Shown: in pieces, positions 10,873 through 20,402 of the stretch
Numbering within the stretch: the first letter of the stretch is position 1
How the letters are laid out: each line of letters begins with the position of its first letter
Source: Notamacropus eugenii
Taxonomy: Eukaryota; Chordata; Mammalia; Diprotodontia; Macropodidae
Assembly (NCBI RefSeq): GCF_028372415.1
Contig: NC_092875.1
Coordinates: forward strand, 405,803,239 to 405,867,238
Length of the DNA stretch: 64,000 nt
Direction: 5' to 3'
Made by a program: the position numbers and the translations under genes
The notes under the pieces: generated by a model
Database searches by the model: none
Seen by the model: the letters and a program-made list of their open reading frames with translations, nothing else
Told to the model about the DNA's origin: nothing

Positions 10873-11008
10873 TGGCAGTCAGGATTAAATGATCTGCCCA
10901 AGGTCACACAGCTAGTACATACCAAGTGTCTGAGGCTAAGATTTGAACCAAGGCCCTCCTGACTCCAGGGCTAGTGTTCTACCCACTGTGTCACCCAGCT
11001 ACTTCTGT
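10873..11008 (-). mobile_element. marsupial tRNA-headed SINE, head and core only
   Basis: Reverse blocks 'aggtcacacagctagtacat' and 'cctcctgactccagggctag' end at 'gtgtcacccagctac'. The LINE-like tail is missing. Confidence 0.7.
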
Positions 11009-11162
11009 TTCTTTGTGTATTAAATGAAAGGATGGGATTGAGCTGATCTCTAGGGTGTCTTCCAGATGCAAATCCTATAATATTGTAGCAAATACTGGGA
11101 TGATCCCCTATTTGGCTTCTCTTCACATGTTTCTGTTGCAGGATTACTAAACAAGGTACAGC

Positions 11163-11625
11163 CAGCTAGTTGGTATAGTGGCTAGAGCTTTGGACTTGGA
11201 TGAGGAAGACTGGAGGTCAAATCCTGTGTCAGATACTTACTAGATGTTGTGGCCTGGAGCAGCTTCTGTCTACCTCAGGTACTTCCTCTGTAAAATGAGG
11301 ATTATAATAGCCCCTACTTCCCATAGTTGCTGTGAGGATGAAAGGAGATAATGCTATATAAATGTTTTCCTGTTGTTCAGTTGTTTTCAACTCTCTGTGA
11401 CCCCATTTGGGATTTTCTTGGCAAAGATACTGAAATGATTTGCCATTTCCTTCTCCAGCTCATTTTACAGATGAGAAAACTGAGGTAAACAGGGTTAAGT
11501 GACTTGTCCAGGGTCACATAGTTAATAAATGTCTGGATTGAACTCAGGTCTTCCTGACTCCAGGTCTGATGCTGTAACCATTGAACAACCTAGCTACCCT
11601 GTATAAATGTTCGATGTTGTTATTA
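11163..11625 (+). repeat. MIR, split by a Mar-1 SINE at 11367-11601
   Basis: The MIR runs from 'gctagttggtatagtggctagag' to 'tgctatataaatgtt' at 11366 and resumes with 'tataaatgttcgatgttgttatta' at 11602. The repeated TATAAATGTT is the target duplication of the SINE. Confidence 0.8.
11367..11601 (-). mobile_element. Mar-1-type SINE with perfect 10-bp TSD
   Basis: It is flanked by TATAAATGTT at 11357-11366 and 11602-11611. Head and tail are both present. The insertion lies inside the 3' end of an older MIR. Confidence 0.9.
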
Positions 11626-11825
11626 AAGAATAGTCTTTGTGCGAGGTAGAGCTGGTAAGATGGGGAAGTGAACAAGGAGGAGGGGGAAGCCTTGGAGAAC
11701 TGGACACTGGAGAAAGGCTGAGACTTGTTATTTTGGGGGAGATGACATTGAATGACTGGAGAACTTATTACAACTTTGCAGACCTCACTTGAGAAACTGA
11801 TAGACTTAGTCTTGTGGAGTCATGA

Positions 11826-12190
11826 AGATTGGCAAGGGAGAGGGAGAGGGAAAGAGAAAGGGAGGAGAGGAAGAGAAAAAGGGGGAGAAAAGGAGAGGAA
11901 GAAGGGAAAGGAGAGAGGAGGGAGAAAGGGAAAAAGAGAGTGAAAGGGGAGAAAAGGGGAGGAAGGAAAGGAGAGAAAAAGGGAGGGAGAGGTAGAGACA
12001 GAGAGAGGGAGAGAGACAGAGAGAGAGACAGAAACAGAGACAGAGAGATAGAGAGAGGAAGACAGTGGGTGAGGGGGAAGAAAAAGAAGAGGGAGAGAGA
12101 GAAGGAGGTAGAGGAAAATAAAGAGAAGGGAAGGGGAGAGAGAAGGGGAGAGAAAGAGGGAGGTAAGTGGGAAAAGGAGATGTAGACAGG
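11826..12190 (+). repeat. polypurine (GA/GGA/GAGAAA) tract, about 360 bp
   Basis: Almost pure purine on the plus strand. The long frames here (11829-12185 +, 11768-12217 -, 11806-12210 -) encode only Arg/Glu/Lys/Gly or Ser/Leu/Phe/Pro repeats and are composition artefacts. Such tracts can form triplex (H-DNA) structures. Confidence 0.95.
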
Positions 12191-12619
12191 AAGTAGGAGG
12201 GGGAGGCCACTACCCATTCCCCTTATGTGCAGCAGGAAGGCAAGGCAGAGCCTCTTCCCAAGGAGCTTTCACAGGAGGGACTCTAAGTGATTTTGACAAC
12301 TTGCACACATGTTTAGGCCTAATGGTTACTGACCCTGAAACATATTTAGTTTGTTCTCCATTTAGTAGCACTTTCCTCTACAATACTGTAAACTTCACTC
12401 ATGCAAGTAAGGAGTCAGTCTCATTCTAGTAAGGGAACTCTATCAATGTTGACATCAATGTCCCTTGGTTTCTTGATTGGGGACTAGGAGCCAAGAGAGT
12501 TTGAAAATCCCCTAAATATATATTGACAGTTTGTGTCCTGGGATGAGTACAATCCTATGATCTACGTCAAGGCACTAGAACAAATGACCAAAGTCACAAA
12601 TCTTGGGTAAAAGTTTAGT
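12191..12619. other. no gene seen; single-copy-like sequence
   Basis: No feature recognised. Confidence 0.35.
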
Positions 12620-12778
12620 CATTTATAGAATTATAGATTTGGAGCCGGAAGGAACCTGAGAGGTCATCAAGTCCAAATACTTCATTTTACACATGAGGAA
12701 ACTGAGGCAAATAGAGGTTAAAGTGACTTACCCAGGGTCACATAGCTAGTACATGTCTGAGGCAGAATTTGAACTCAG
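12620..12778 (-). repeat. THER1/MIR3-like SINE
   Basis: 'ttatagatttggagccggaaggaacc', 'cacatgaggaaactgaggcaaatag' and 'gtcacatagctagtacatgtctgaggcag' are in family order. Confidence 0.75.
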
Positions 12779-14195
12779 TTTGAGCTGGCTCCCACACACT
12801 GCAGACCACAACGAAAGAACATGGGGAACACCTCTTATTCTCTACCACCAGCCAACAGGCTGACCACCAAGGCTCCAAAAGAACAAGTTCTCTCAAGAAG
12901 TGTGTTCTATGAAGGAGGGGGAGGACCCTTTGTAAGGGGCATTTTTAACCCAAGTATTTTCACATGGGTCAGATAAGGCATTTATTCATTCATTCATGTG
13001 AGTATCTCTGATTCAACAATTAGCATGGCCTCTGTTTAGCGGTCTTTGGTGACAAACTGATATAACTCAGCATCCAAGATGGGTTCCCAGGAAAGGGAGA
13101 GGAGGAGTAGGTTGGCACCACCTTATTATCCCTGTGGCTGCATCTTTCTGGCAGATCAATGACTGTAGGATCAAGTTTTGCTTTCCATTTAATCTTGCTG
13201 TGTAGCGGTCAGTGACAGCTAGATTGCTTATTCATTTCAGGGAAAACCGTAGAGAAGGACCTTGTGTTTGTGTAATGGAGGGCTGGTATGGTTCCCTTTC
13301 AACATTCCCAGTTCATTTGATGTAGTCAAGGGGTATACTCACAGGCGATGAGGTTTAAATGTGTTAATGAGGTTAACTTTTACAGAGCATGACTGCCTCT
13401 TACTCTCTGTACGTTAGAGTTAAGTATAGAGTTAAAAAGGAGAAATACCACTGGATTAGGAAAAAATGTCCATGCTCTTAGGGAGTTTTAAATATCAATG
13501 TCCTAGAGCAAGTTCTTAAAGTTTGTCATTTTGAGTCAGTTGAGGTAGTCTAGGAAGGACCTAGCTCTTCACCTGCTGGAGAAAAAAGAATGGGATAATT
13601 TTATTTTCTCTTCTCTCTCCTCCAAACCCCATCAGCCATGGCATACAGCAGTAGAGTTACTGACTCAGAAGGAGATGCCCCATCCAGCATTTGGAGGGTC
13701 AGTTTGAGAGAATTCAGGGCTCAGTGAAAAGAGAAGAAAATTATACTCCATACAGATGTAGATGCAGAAAAGCTGTCCTTTGAAAGAGGAAGCAGCTTCC
13801 AGAATGGAACATCTGGCAGTATGGGAAAAAAATAATCTGTGGATTCAAGAGAAAGTGTTCTCTGGTAATCAGGAGCCAGTTCTAGTCTGCAAAGGGGACT
13901 CCACGAAAAGGCAGAGAACATGGCAGCTCTCTAGTTCCTGAGGCATAAATTGCCTTGGCCATGAGTGTACTCTATGCCTCGCCACTAGGGGACAACTTGC
14001 CTCATCGCTATGGGACTCTGTACCCATGCTTCCTATGGTCAATGTGGCATATGCCCCAGGTTTATTTGGGGAAAGTTTTGTAGTTAGTGTTCTTATCATA
14101 CTATCTTAGCAAATGCTTTTGATAGGAGATAATTGTAGCTACTGACTGTTAATGGAGAGCGCAACAGTGGGAGATAATAAGTTATAGTTGTAGAA
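12779..14195. other. no gene seen; 1.4 kb single-copy-like sequence
   Basis: No repeat is recognised apart from a short (CATT)n at 12985. Minus-strand frames at 13721-13921 and 13869-14099 are short and have no recognised domain. Confidence 0.35.
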
Positions 14196-14438
14196 GCAGC
14201 CACTCAGGTATTTTAATAGATAGGGCACCATGGCCTGGAGTCAGGAAAAGTTGAGTTCAAATTCATCTTTAGACACTTACTTACTGTATGACCTTGGGCA
14301 AGTTGTTTAACCCTATTTCCCTCCATTTTCTCATCTGTAAAATGAGCTGGAGAAGGAAATGGCAAAGTACTCCATTATCTTTGCCAAGAAAACCCTAAAT
14401 AGGGTCATGAAGAGTCAAGCACGACTCAACAGCAACTC
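14196..14438 (+). mobile_element. Mar-1-type SINE
   Basis: Diverged head, then 'cctggagtcaggaaaagttgagttcaaattc', and a clear tail 'ctttgccaagaaaaccctaaatagggtcatgaagagtcaagcacgact'. Confidence 0.85.
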
Positions 14439-14599
14439 ATAGAACCTAAGTATCTGCCACCCTTAGGGGACTCAACAGACAATTTTGAGTACAAATTAGG
14501 GGTGGTGACCCAGAGGGGGCAACTATACTTCAAAACCTCAAAATGCAAACCTGTAGCATACTAAATCACTAAATCTGGATCTGGGAGAAAAATAACTCA

Positions 14600-14745
14600 T
14601 TCATTCAATAAGAATTAGTTAAACAACCACTATGTGCTAGGTACTGTACTAGATTCTGGGGTTTCAAAGAAAAAAAATTGGACCCTGTCTTCAAGGAGCT
14701 GATCTTTCATTTAAGGAAACAACATGCACAAATGAGTATAGACCA
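14600..14745 (+). repeat. ancient interspersed repeat
   Basis: 'caaccactatgtgctaggtactgtactagattctggg' and 'ccctgtcttcaaggagctgatc' match the family at 1-135. Confidence 0.55.
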
Positions 14746-15394
14746 TCTAACAACAATCCCCAGCTCCCCAGGGACTTTGATCCCTGTTTCTCCAATCCAT
14801 GGAATCCCTAGTCAGGACAGAAGAGATGAAAATATTATTTAGGATAAGAATATTGCAAAGTTTGGAAAGATAAAGGTGACTTCTTTAATAGAGACTAACT
14901 CTGGAATGGGTGATTTCCCTGAATCCATCAGAGTTCCAGAGCAGTAAGCCTGAGGTTCTAGGGATAAACGCCTCCAATCTGACTTTACCTACTCTCAGAG
15001 CAACTTTTCTTTCAGAGATTTATCAAAATTCCTGGAGTCCCACAGTTTGAAGGTCAGTCTGACTCTGTAGACTAAAGCCTTCTACTAAAGCCTTCTAAGG
15101 CCTATGTACTTTAAACTTTGTCAGTCTGATTTCAGGCAGCTGCCCTGACCTACTGCTGCCTCCAACTCCTGCCTAAACTGTGGAGGGAGTAGGTAGCCTG
15201 GCCTCAGTCAGTCCAAATGCTCTGAAATAGCTTTTCTATGTGTTGCTTTTGCCTTTCTTTGGGAAATGGTGTTGGTAGTGGTTGATAGTATGCCATCTTA
15301 CCAGGGTTTTATTTGAAAATGACTGTCAAGAAACTCCTTACCTTTTCAAGGCTAGTTAAGTAGTACTCTGTACAAAGAAATTTGGATACTTATT
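14746..15394. other. no gene seen; single-copy-like sequence
   Basis: A short direct repeat (actaaagccttcta) occurs at 15071-15098. Nothing else is recognised. Confidence 0.35.
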
Positions 15395-15510
15395 TCATTT
15401 GAGTTTCATGATGACCCTTTGAGGTAGTTGGAACATGGATTATTGGACCCATTTTACAGATGATTACACTAAAAGGCTCAGAGATGATAAATAACTTGGA
15501 TCATCCAGAT
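15395..15510 (-). repeat. MIR fragment
   Basis: 'catgatgaccctttgaggtagtt' and 'cccattttacagatgattacact' are reverse MIR blocks. Confidence 0.65.
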
Positions 15511-16604
15511 AGAACTATAAGGGTCCCCCAGAAGCCAATCCATTCAACCCCCTCAGGTCTAGTGAGATGAAGTGACTTATCCAAAGTAGCACAAGTAGGA
15601 ACAAAGGAAATAAGTATAGGAAGAGGGATTTTTATTCAGATTTTCCTGCCTTCAGATCTATCTAATAGGCTCCGTAGCCTCTCAGCCAAGCAGAAGAATG
15701 AATCGCCCCTCCTCCTCTTTAATTTCACTCCCTCCTCCTTCCCTTCCCTCTCCCCAACATGCATCCCCTTCTGGACTTCCTGCCCCAGCAGAGGAAAGTC
15801 CTTTAATTTCTGAGCCAAGGCTATTTATACTCTGTCTTGGTGTCCTTTCACCTAGCGGTCATCTCACAAATAAATAAAGGAAAATAAAGACCAAGTTATT
15901 GTGGGGCTGTATTTACATCCTGTATTTAAGAAGACACTGTTACCCAAATGCAAGAAGCCTTTGCTTCAGGATTTGCATATAATGTCAGTAACAAAGGCAG
16001 CTCTGCCTGATTTTAGGGGAAATAGGCTCTCCAAGAGTACAGAGGGAGAATTTGGAATTCTACCAGAGGGCTGAAAATGTTATGGGCTGGGGTGGGGGTG
16101 GAGGGGAGGGCACCTGGAACTTGGCCTTGGGGTGGAGTCACAGATGATGAGGGTGTAGCTAATGTGAGCTAAGGCTCTGCAGAAGGTAAACAAGTCCTTA
16201 TTCCCCCAGATTTCAGCTGTTTAGGTGAATTTTCAAATGCCTTTTGGGGTAAAGAGCTGAATACTGAGGATTTATGTATGTGTATTTAAAGGAGTTGGGG
16301 ATGGGGGGAGAAGCTGGCTGGAATATTCTCTTTCCCCAGGTTCAGAAACTCAGTAACAGTATAGGTCCTTTTTGGAGACTCCCCATTAAGGCTGTCCTTC
16401 CTTTTCATGATCAGTTGTTTGGAAGGAGGAAAGGCAAAGTAAGGAAAGCAGTGAAAACTTTTACTTTTTTTTTCTTTTTATTTTCTTACTTTTACTCTAC
16501 TCACATGGGAGCTCCCTTCATTCACATCCTACCAGGAGAGTGGGTGTAGCCTCCTTTGACTGGCTGCATAGCCAGCCTCTATCTTTAAAACTGACAGAAG
16601 GAAA
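15511..16604. other. single-copy block; octamer/SOX-like motifs near 15.97 kb
   Basis: No gene is seen. The interval 15965-16005 reads GGATTTGCATATAATGTCAG then TAACAAAGGCAG: an octamer-like ATTTGCATA followed by an ACAAAGG SOX-like site. It may be a regulatory element; the support is motif content only. Confidence 0.25.
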
Positions 16605-16720
16605 CACATTTATTAAGCATTTACCTATGTTCCAGCCACTATGGGAAGTGCTGGGGAGATATAGCTTCTGCCCTCAAAATGTTTATATTCTCATGGTGGA
16701 AGCCAATGCATAGAAGGTAG
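16605..16720 (+). repeat. ancient interspersed repeat
   Basis: 'tttattaagcatttacctatgttccagccactatgggaagtgctgggga' and 'tctgccctcaaaatgtttatattct' match the same old family. Confidence 0.5.
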
Positions 16721-16928
16721 CTAAAAGAGGATGGGACAGGGAATGAAAGTACCTAACTCTGGAACATGGTTTTGAAGTCCAAAAGTCAGATGAAAGCTGG
16801 CCATCCTGGAACCCTCAACAAAGTGGAGGGCCCAGGAGGAATTAATAGGAATCCAATAGGAAAAGAGAGCCAGTCTGGTGGGGAACATTCTAGGATGAGA
16901 AGATTACAGGGGTGGTTGGATGGTCCAG

Positions 16929-17099
16929 GGGAAGGATGAGGAACTTGTGGTGTAGAGGCCACATGTGACCCTCTAGGTCCTCAAGTGCAGCTCTTTGATT
17001 GAACCCAAACTTCACAGAACAAAGGAGATTTGTTCAAAGTGTCACACTTGAGGAACTTAAGGGCCACATGTGGCCTCGAGGATGCAGGTTCCCTACTTC
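16929..17099. mobile_element. foldback MITE, complete, with 8-bp direct repeat
   Basis: Second complete copy of the palindromic element at 4.4 kb. TGGTCCAG occurs at 16921-16928 and 17100-17107, a perfect 8-bp flanking repeat. Left arm 'aggccacatgtgaccctctaggtcctcaagtgcagc' and right arm 'cacttgaggaacttaagggccacatgtggcctcgagg' are mutual reverse complements with mismatches. Confidence 0.75.
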
Positions 17100-17107
17100 T
17101 GGTCCAG

Positions 17108-17759
17108 GACAAGGAAGCCCTAAGCTTTGAGAAAAATTCCACGATAAGTCATTCACTGAGGTGTGATTTTAGTCTCTAAGTTAGGAGCAGAGCTGGGAAG
17201 GAAATGAAAGCTGGCTGTCCTGGGCCCCTCCACAAAATAGAGACCTCCAGAAGGGATTCACCAATGGGAGAAAGAGATAAGGGCCAGGACCACCTTACGC
17301 AAAATTGTAAAACCGTAAAAGGCTCTCTTTATGCCCCACCCTGCTCCCAAAAGAAGATTGCTTTCAATAATAGTTACAGTTATAAAGCCATCAACAACAC
17401 TCCACAGCACTAAGGTGTTCACAGAGCTATCCCTCAGGTTCCAGAGGTCTGGAGTAACTGAGCCCCTCTGCCTCAAAGGGGCCTCTCAGTCATCACAAGT
17501 CCTGAGTGCCACTCTTCCCCTAAGTGCATTCAAGGGGGAAGAGAGGAAGGTTGGTTGCTTCCAGGGACTCAGGTCTGGAGCTGAGTCTCTGAGCCATGTG
17601 TGGAGTTCTGCCTGGGCATACCCTATTACTTAGTATCTTGGGATGAATCTATGAAGAGTGGAAGAATGTGTCCAGGGAACCTCCCTCTCCACTTTCCCCC
17701 AAGTAATCAACCTTATTTAAGAAGGAGTGGGGCTCAGTATTAAGAAATCCTCATTATAT
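17108..17759. other. no gene seen; single-copy-like sequence
   Basis: Bases 17205-17290 partly repeat 16795-16880 (see findings). Frames at 17204-17413, 17258-17476 and 17331-17633 overlap on both strands and are not convincing. Confidence 0.35.
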
Positions 17760-18055
17760 GGTAAGCCCCTTGAGGGAAGGGACTGTTTCTGCTTTTACCT
17801 CAGTGTCCTCAGTACCAGGCCCATAGCTGTTGTTTGTCCTTGGTTCTTGACGAGGACCATGACATCAGGAAGGTGATGCCATGACTTGCAAGTGAATTGG
17901 ATTTAAGTGAGGGAGGGCTGTACAAAGTTACCAGCCTCACTTTCTCCTCCAAAGCCATCTGGGTCCAGTGGAAAGATATAGATCAGGATGAATGGAGAAG
18001 GTCCCTGCCTGGCCCATAGTAGGTAGCTGATAAATGCTTGAAGACTGATTGATTG
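17760..18055 (+). repeat. L2 LINE tail, split by an insert at 17827-18010
   Basis: 'agccccttgagggaagggactgtttctg' leads to 'accaggcccatag', is interrupted, and resumes 'ggcccatagtaggtagctgataaatgcttg'. The insert duplicated GGCCCATAG. Confidence 0.8.
17827..18010 (-). mobile_element. family C element (LINE-tail-like), truncated, 9-bp TSD
   Basis: A 184-bp insert flanked by GGCCCATAG at 17818-17826 and 18011-18019. On the minus strand it ends in 'gaaccaaggacaaacaacag'. Related copies: 28963, 32411, 32619, 33700, 44140 and 59805. The same sequence forms the tail of the composite SINE at 24.3 and 41.9 kb. Confidence 0.8.
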
Positions 18056-18204
18056 AACCTGACTCTGGGAGTCAAAGGCAGTGAAGCTTTATATTAATTC
18101 TGTGCTTAGTTACCATGCGAATCTAGAAGTGGGAGCCCCTATCAACTGGTCATTTCCTTGAATGTCACACTCCTTTTTGTTTCAAAGTGTTCAGTCTCTT
18201 TTTC

Positions 18205-18262
18205 AATTTAATTCAATAAACATTTACAAAGTACCTGTTATGTGCCAGGCACTGAGAATTTC
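18205..18262 (+). repeat. ancient interspersed repeat, short fragment
   Basis: 'attcaataaacatttacaaagtacctgttatgtgccaggcactga'. Confidence 0.55.
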
Positions 18263-18674
18263 AACATACACATCAGTGTTCAAACACCCTGACCTTCTGG
18301 TGCATTAACCTCTCAAATTTCTCTGACCTCCATCTTCATCATAGCCTTGATCTGAACACTCATTATCAGGGAATTTTGTGAGCTACAACAAAGGCTGAGG
18401 GAGACTCCTGACTGGTAGAAAGAATGCTGAACTCCAGACTACAGCTCTGGGTAAGAGACTTACTGAGTTGATTCTAGTGACATTCTTGGGAAACACACTT
18501 GGAGAGAGAAGCTGCATAGATGTAGGGAAATCTGGTTTCTTAGCAAGTCTCTGATTTATAACTTGCCACCTTAAGCAATGTGGAGAGGGAGCTTCTCCAT
18601 GGATGAAGTTGAACCCTCTCTCCTTGGTGGAGCTAAGACCTTCTCTTGTTTCCAGATGAAAAATAAATTTACTC
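18263..18674. other. no gene seen; single-copy-like sequence
   Basis: The two frames that cross this stretch (18383-18778 - and 18578-18928 +) run into the following microsatellite and are not convincing. Confidence 0.35.
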
Positions 18675-18815
18675 GTGTGTGTGTGTGTGTGTGTGTGTAC
18701 ATGCACTTTTACATTATACATAATATGTCTATTTATACATTTGTAGATATACTTACATACATATACATATATAAACACATAGATATATACATACAGAAAG
18801 ATACATATATGTTAT
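18675..18815 (+). repeat. (GT)n and (ATAC)-rich microsatellite
   Basis: About 12 GT units at 18676-18700, then mixed 'tacatacatatacatat' sequence. Confidence 0.9.
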
Positions 18816-19334
18816 ATATTCTGATCTGTGTAACTCCCCTGACTTTTGTTTATTGGTTTGCTTGGATAAATGGATTTACTCACTGTTCAGTATCTATGAT
18901 GGTCTTTTGTGTAACTAGTAAATGCTAGTTCTTATCTAATGGTGGGAAGAACCAATCTAAGAGTATAAACTAAAGGCAACTTTCTCCCTTAAGCAGGATC
19001 AGGGAAGTGGCTTTTGTTCTGAATCACTGATCCTCTAGTCTAGCAATCTTTGAAGGGGTAGATACAGTTCTAGACTGACACCCCTCACAGGGACTCGAGG
19101 GTAGAACAGTGGTGGTGCTCCTAGGACTAGCTGGCCCCTAGACCATATCGTTTGAGACAAGCATGGCTTTTGACTCTCCTCTCTGGGGGAGGGTCATATC
19201 TCAGGTCATTATCCATGCCACCTGAGAGCAGCAACTAGAAATTAAGGTAGTCAAAGTGAGCAAATAGATTATGGTTCTTTCTCTTTACCTCCAGAGCTTA
19301 ACAATACTACCATGATCCAGATAGACTAACTTAT
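18816..19334. other. no gene seen; single-copy-like sequence
   Basis: No feature recognised. Confidence 0.35.
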
Positions 19335-20058
19335 TTGCTGTTTGTCACATATTACATTCCATCTCCCATCTCAGTGACTTAGCACTGGCCATATCCCCCA
19401 TGCCTAGAACGATCTCTGTCCTCATCTCTCCTTCTTAGAATTACTGACTTCTTTTAAGACTCAGCTCAAATGCCATCTTCTTCAAGAGAAGCCTTTCCTG
19501 CCTCACCTTTCTCCTCTAGCTAATGTATCTACTCTGGATGTGTCTTGCAGGTAAATATTCATTTATATCTTGTCTCCCCCACTAGAATGTGATCTCCTTG
19601 AAGGCAGGGATTGTTTCTGATATATATGTATGTGTATGTATATATGAATATGTGTTTATATATACATGTACATACATTCATATAATACATACATGTACTT
19701 ACATACACATATGCACATGTGTGTATGTATAGATGCAAATATGTGTATATGTATGTGTATAAATACATACATAACCATATACACACAAATATATATACTG
19801 TGCTAGACATTAGAGATGTTATATATAACATATATACCCCTATGTAACCCTATACATACATACACACATACAGTGCATATATGTATCTATGTGTACATAT
19901 ACATAGACACACATATATACATATACAGATATATACATACATATATATACATATATATACATACATACACACACGTACATATACATATATATCCCTAATG
20001 CTTAGCACAGTGCCAGGCCCAAAGTTAGGGCTTAATTAATGCTTGTCAACTGACTGGG
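19335..20058 (+). mobile_element. L2 LINE 3' end split by a microsatellite
   Basis: L2 blocks 'ttttaagactcagctcaaatgccatcttctt', 'ctagaatgtgatctccttgaaggcagggattgtttctg' and 'taatgcttagcacagtgccaggcc' surround the repeat at 19618-19992. The microsatellite seems to have grown inside the L2. Confidence 0.85.
19618..19992. repeat. compound TATG/CATA/TA microsatellite, about 375 bp
   Basis: Alternating purine-pyrimidine runs of TATG, TACA and TA on both polarities give many self-complementary stretches. The minus-strand frame 19559-19831 and plus-strand frame 19816-19998 encode only Tyr/Ile/His repeats and are not genes. Confidence 0.95.
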
Positions 20059-20324
20059 AAGGAGCTGGGACACTTCATTCTCTTGAACCTGGGAAGGTTA
20101 GTGAGAAGTAATGTTTCCTACCACACCAATCCTACAGAACTGTTGGTAATCTGACCTGTCTTTCCTGTGATGGTTATGTACAATTTAAAAAATTATTCAA
20201 GGTCCAGTGCTGACTACTCCCTACCATCCAGCTAGGTTTCAATTTCCCCTCCTGCTCATCTTTTTAGGCAGGGACCCTAGAGTTCACTGAACAGGCTTAG
20301 CTTTCTCCTACACTCTGGCTTTCA

Positions 20325-20402
20325 GGCAGAGTAACTGCCTCTGGAGTCAGGAAGAACTGTGCTCAAATCTTGCCTTGGATACAAACTGACTGCCTGACCT
20401 CT
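20325..20402 (+). repeat. SINE fragment
   Basis: 'gcctctggagtcaggaagaactgtgctcaaatcttgcctt' is the middle of a marsupial tRNA-headed SINE; the ends are lost. Confidence 0.55.

Noticed and set aside
11768..12217. Long frames of 118-149 codons on both strands
   Set aside because: They translate a simple purine/pyrimidine tract into Ser/Leu/Phe or Arg/Glu/Lys repeats.
18383..18928. 131-codon (-) and 116-codon (+) frames
   Set aside because: Both run through the GT/TA microsatellite, and they overlap on opposite strands.
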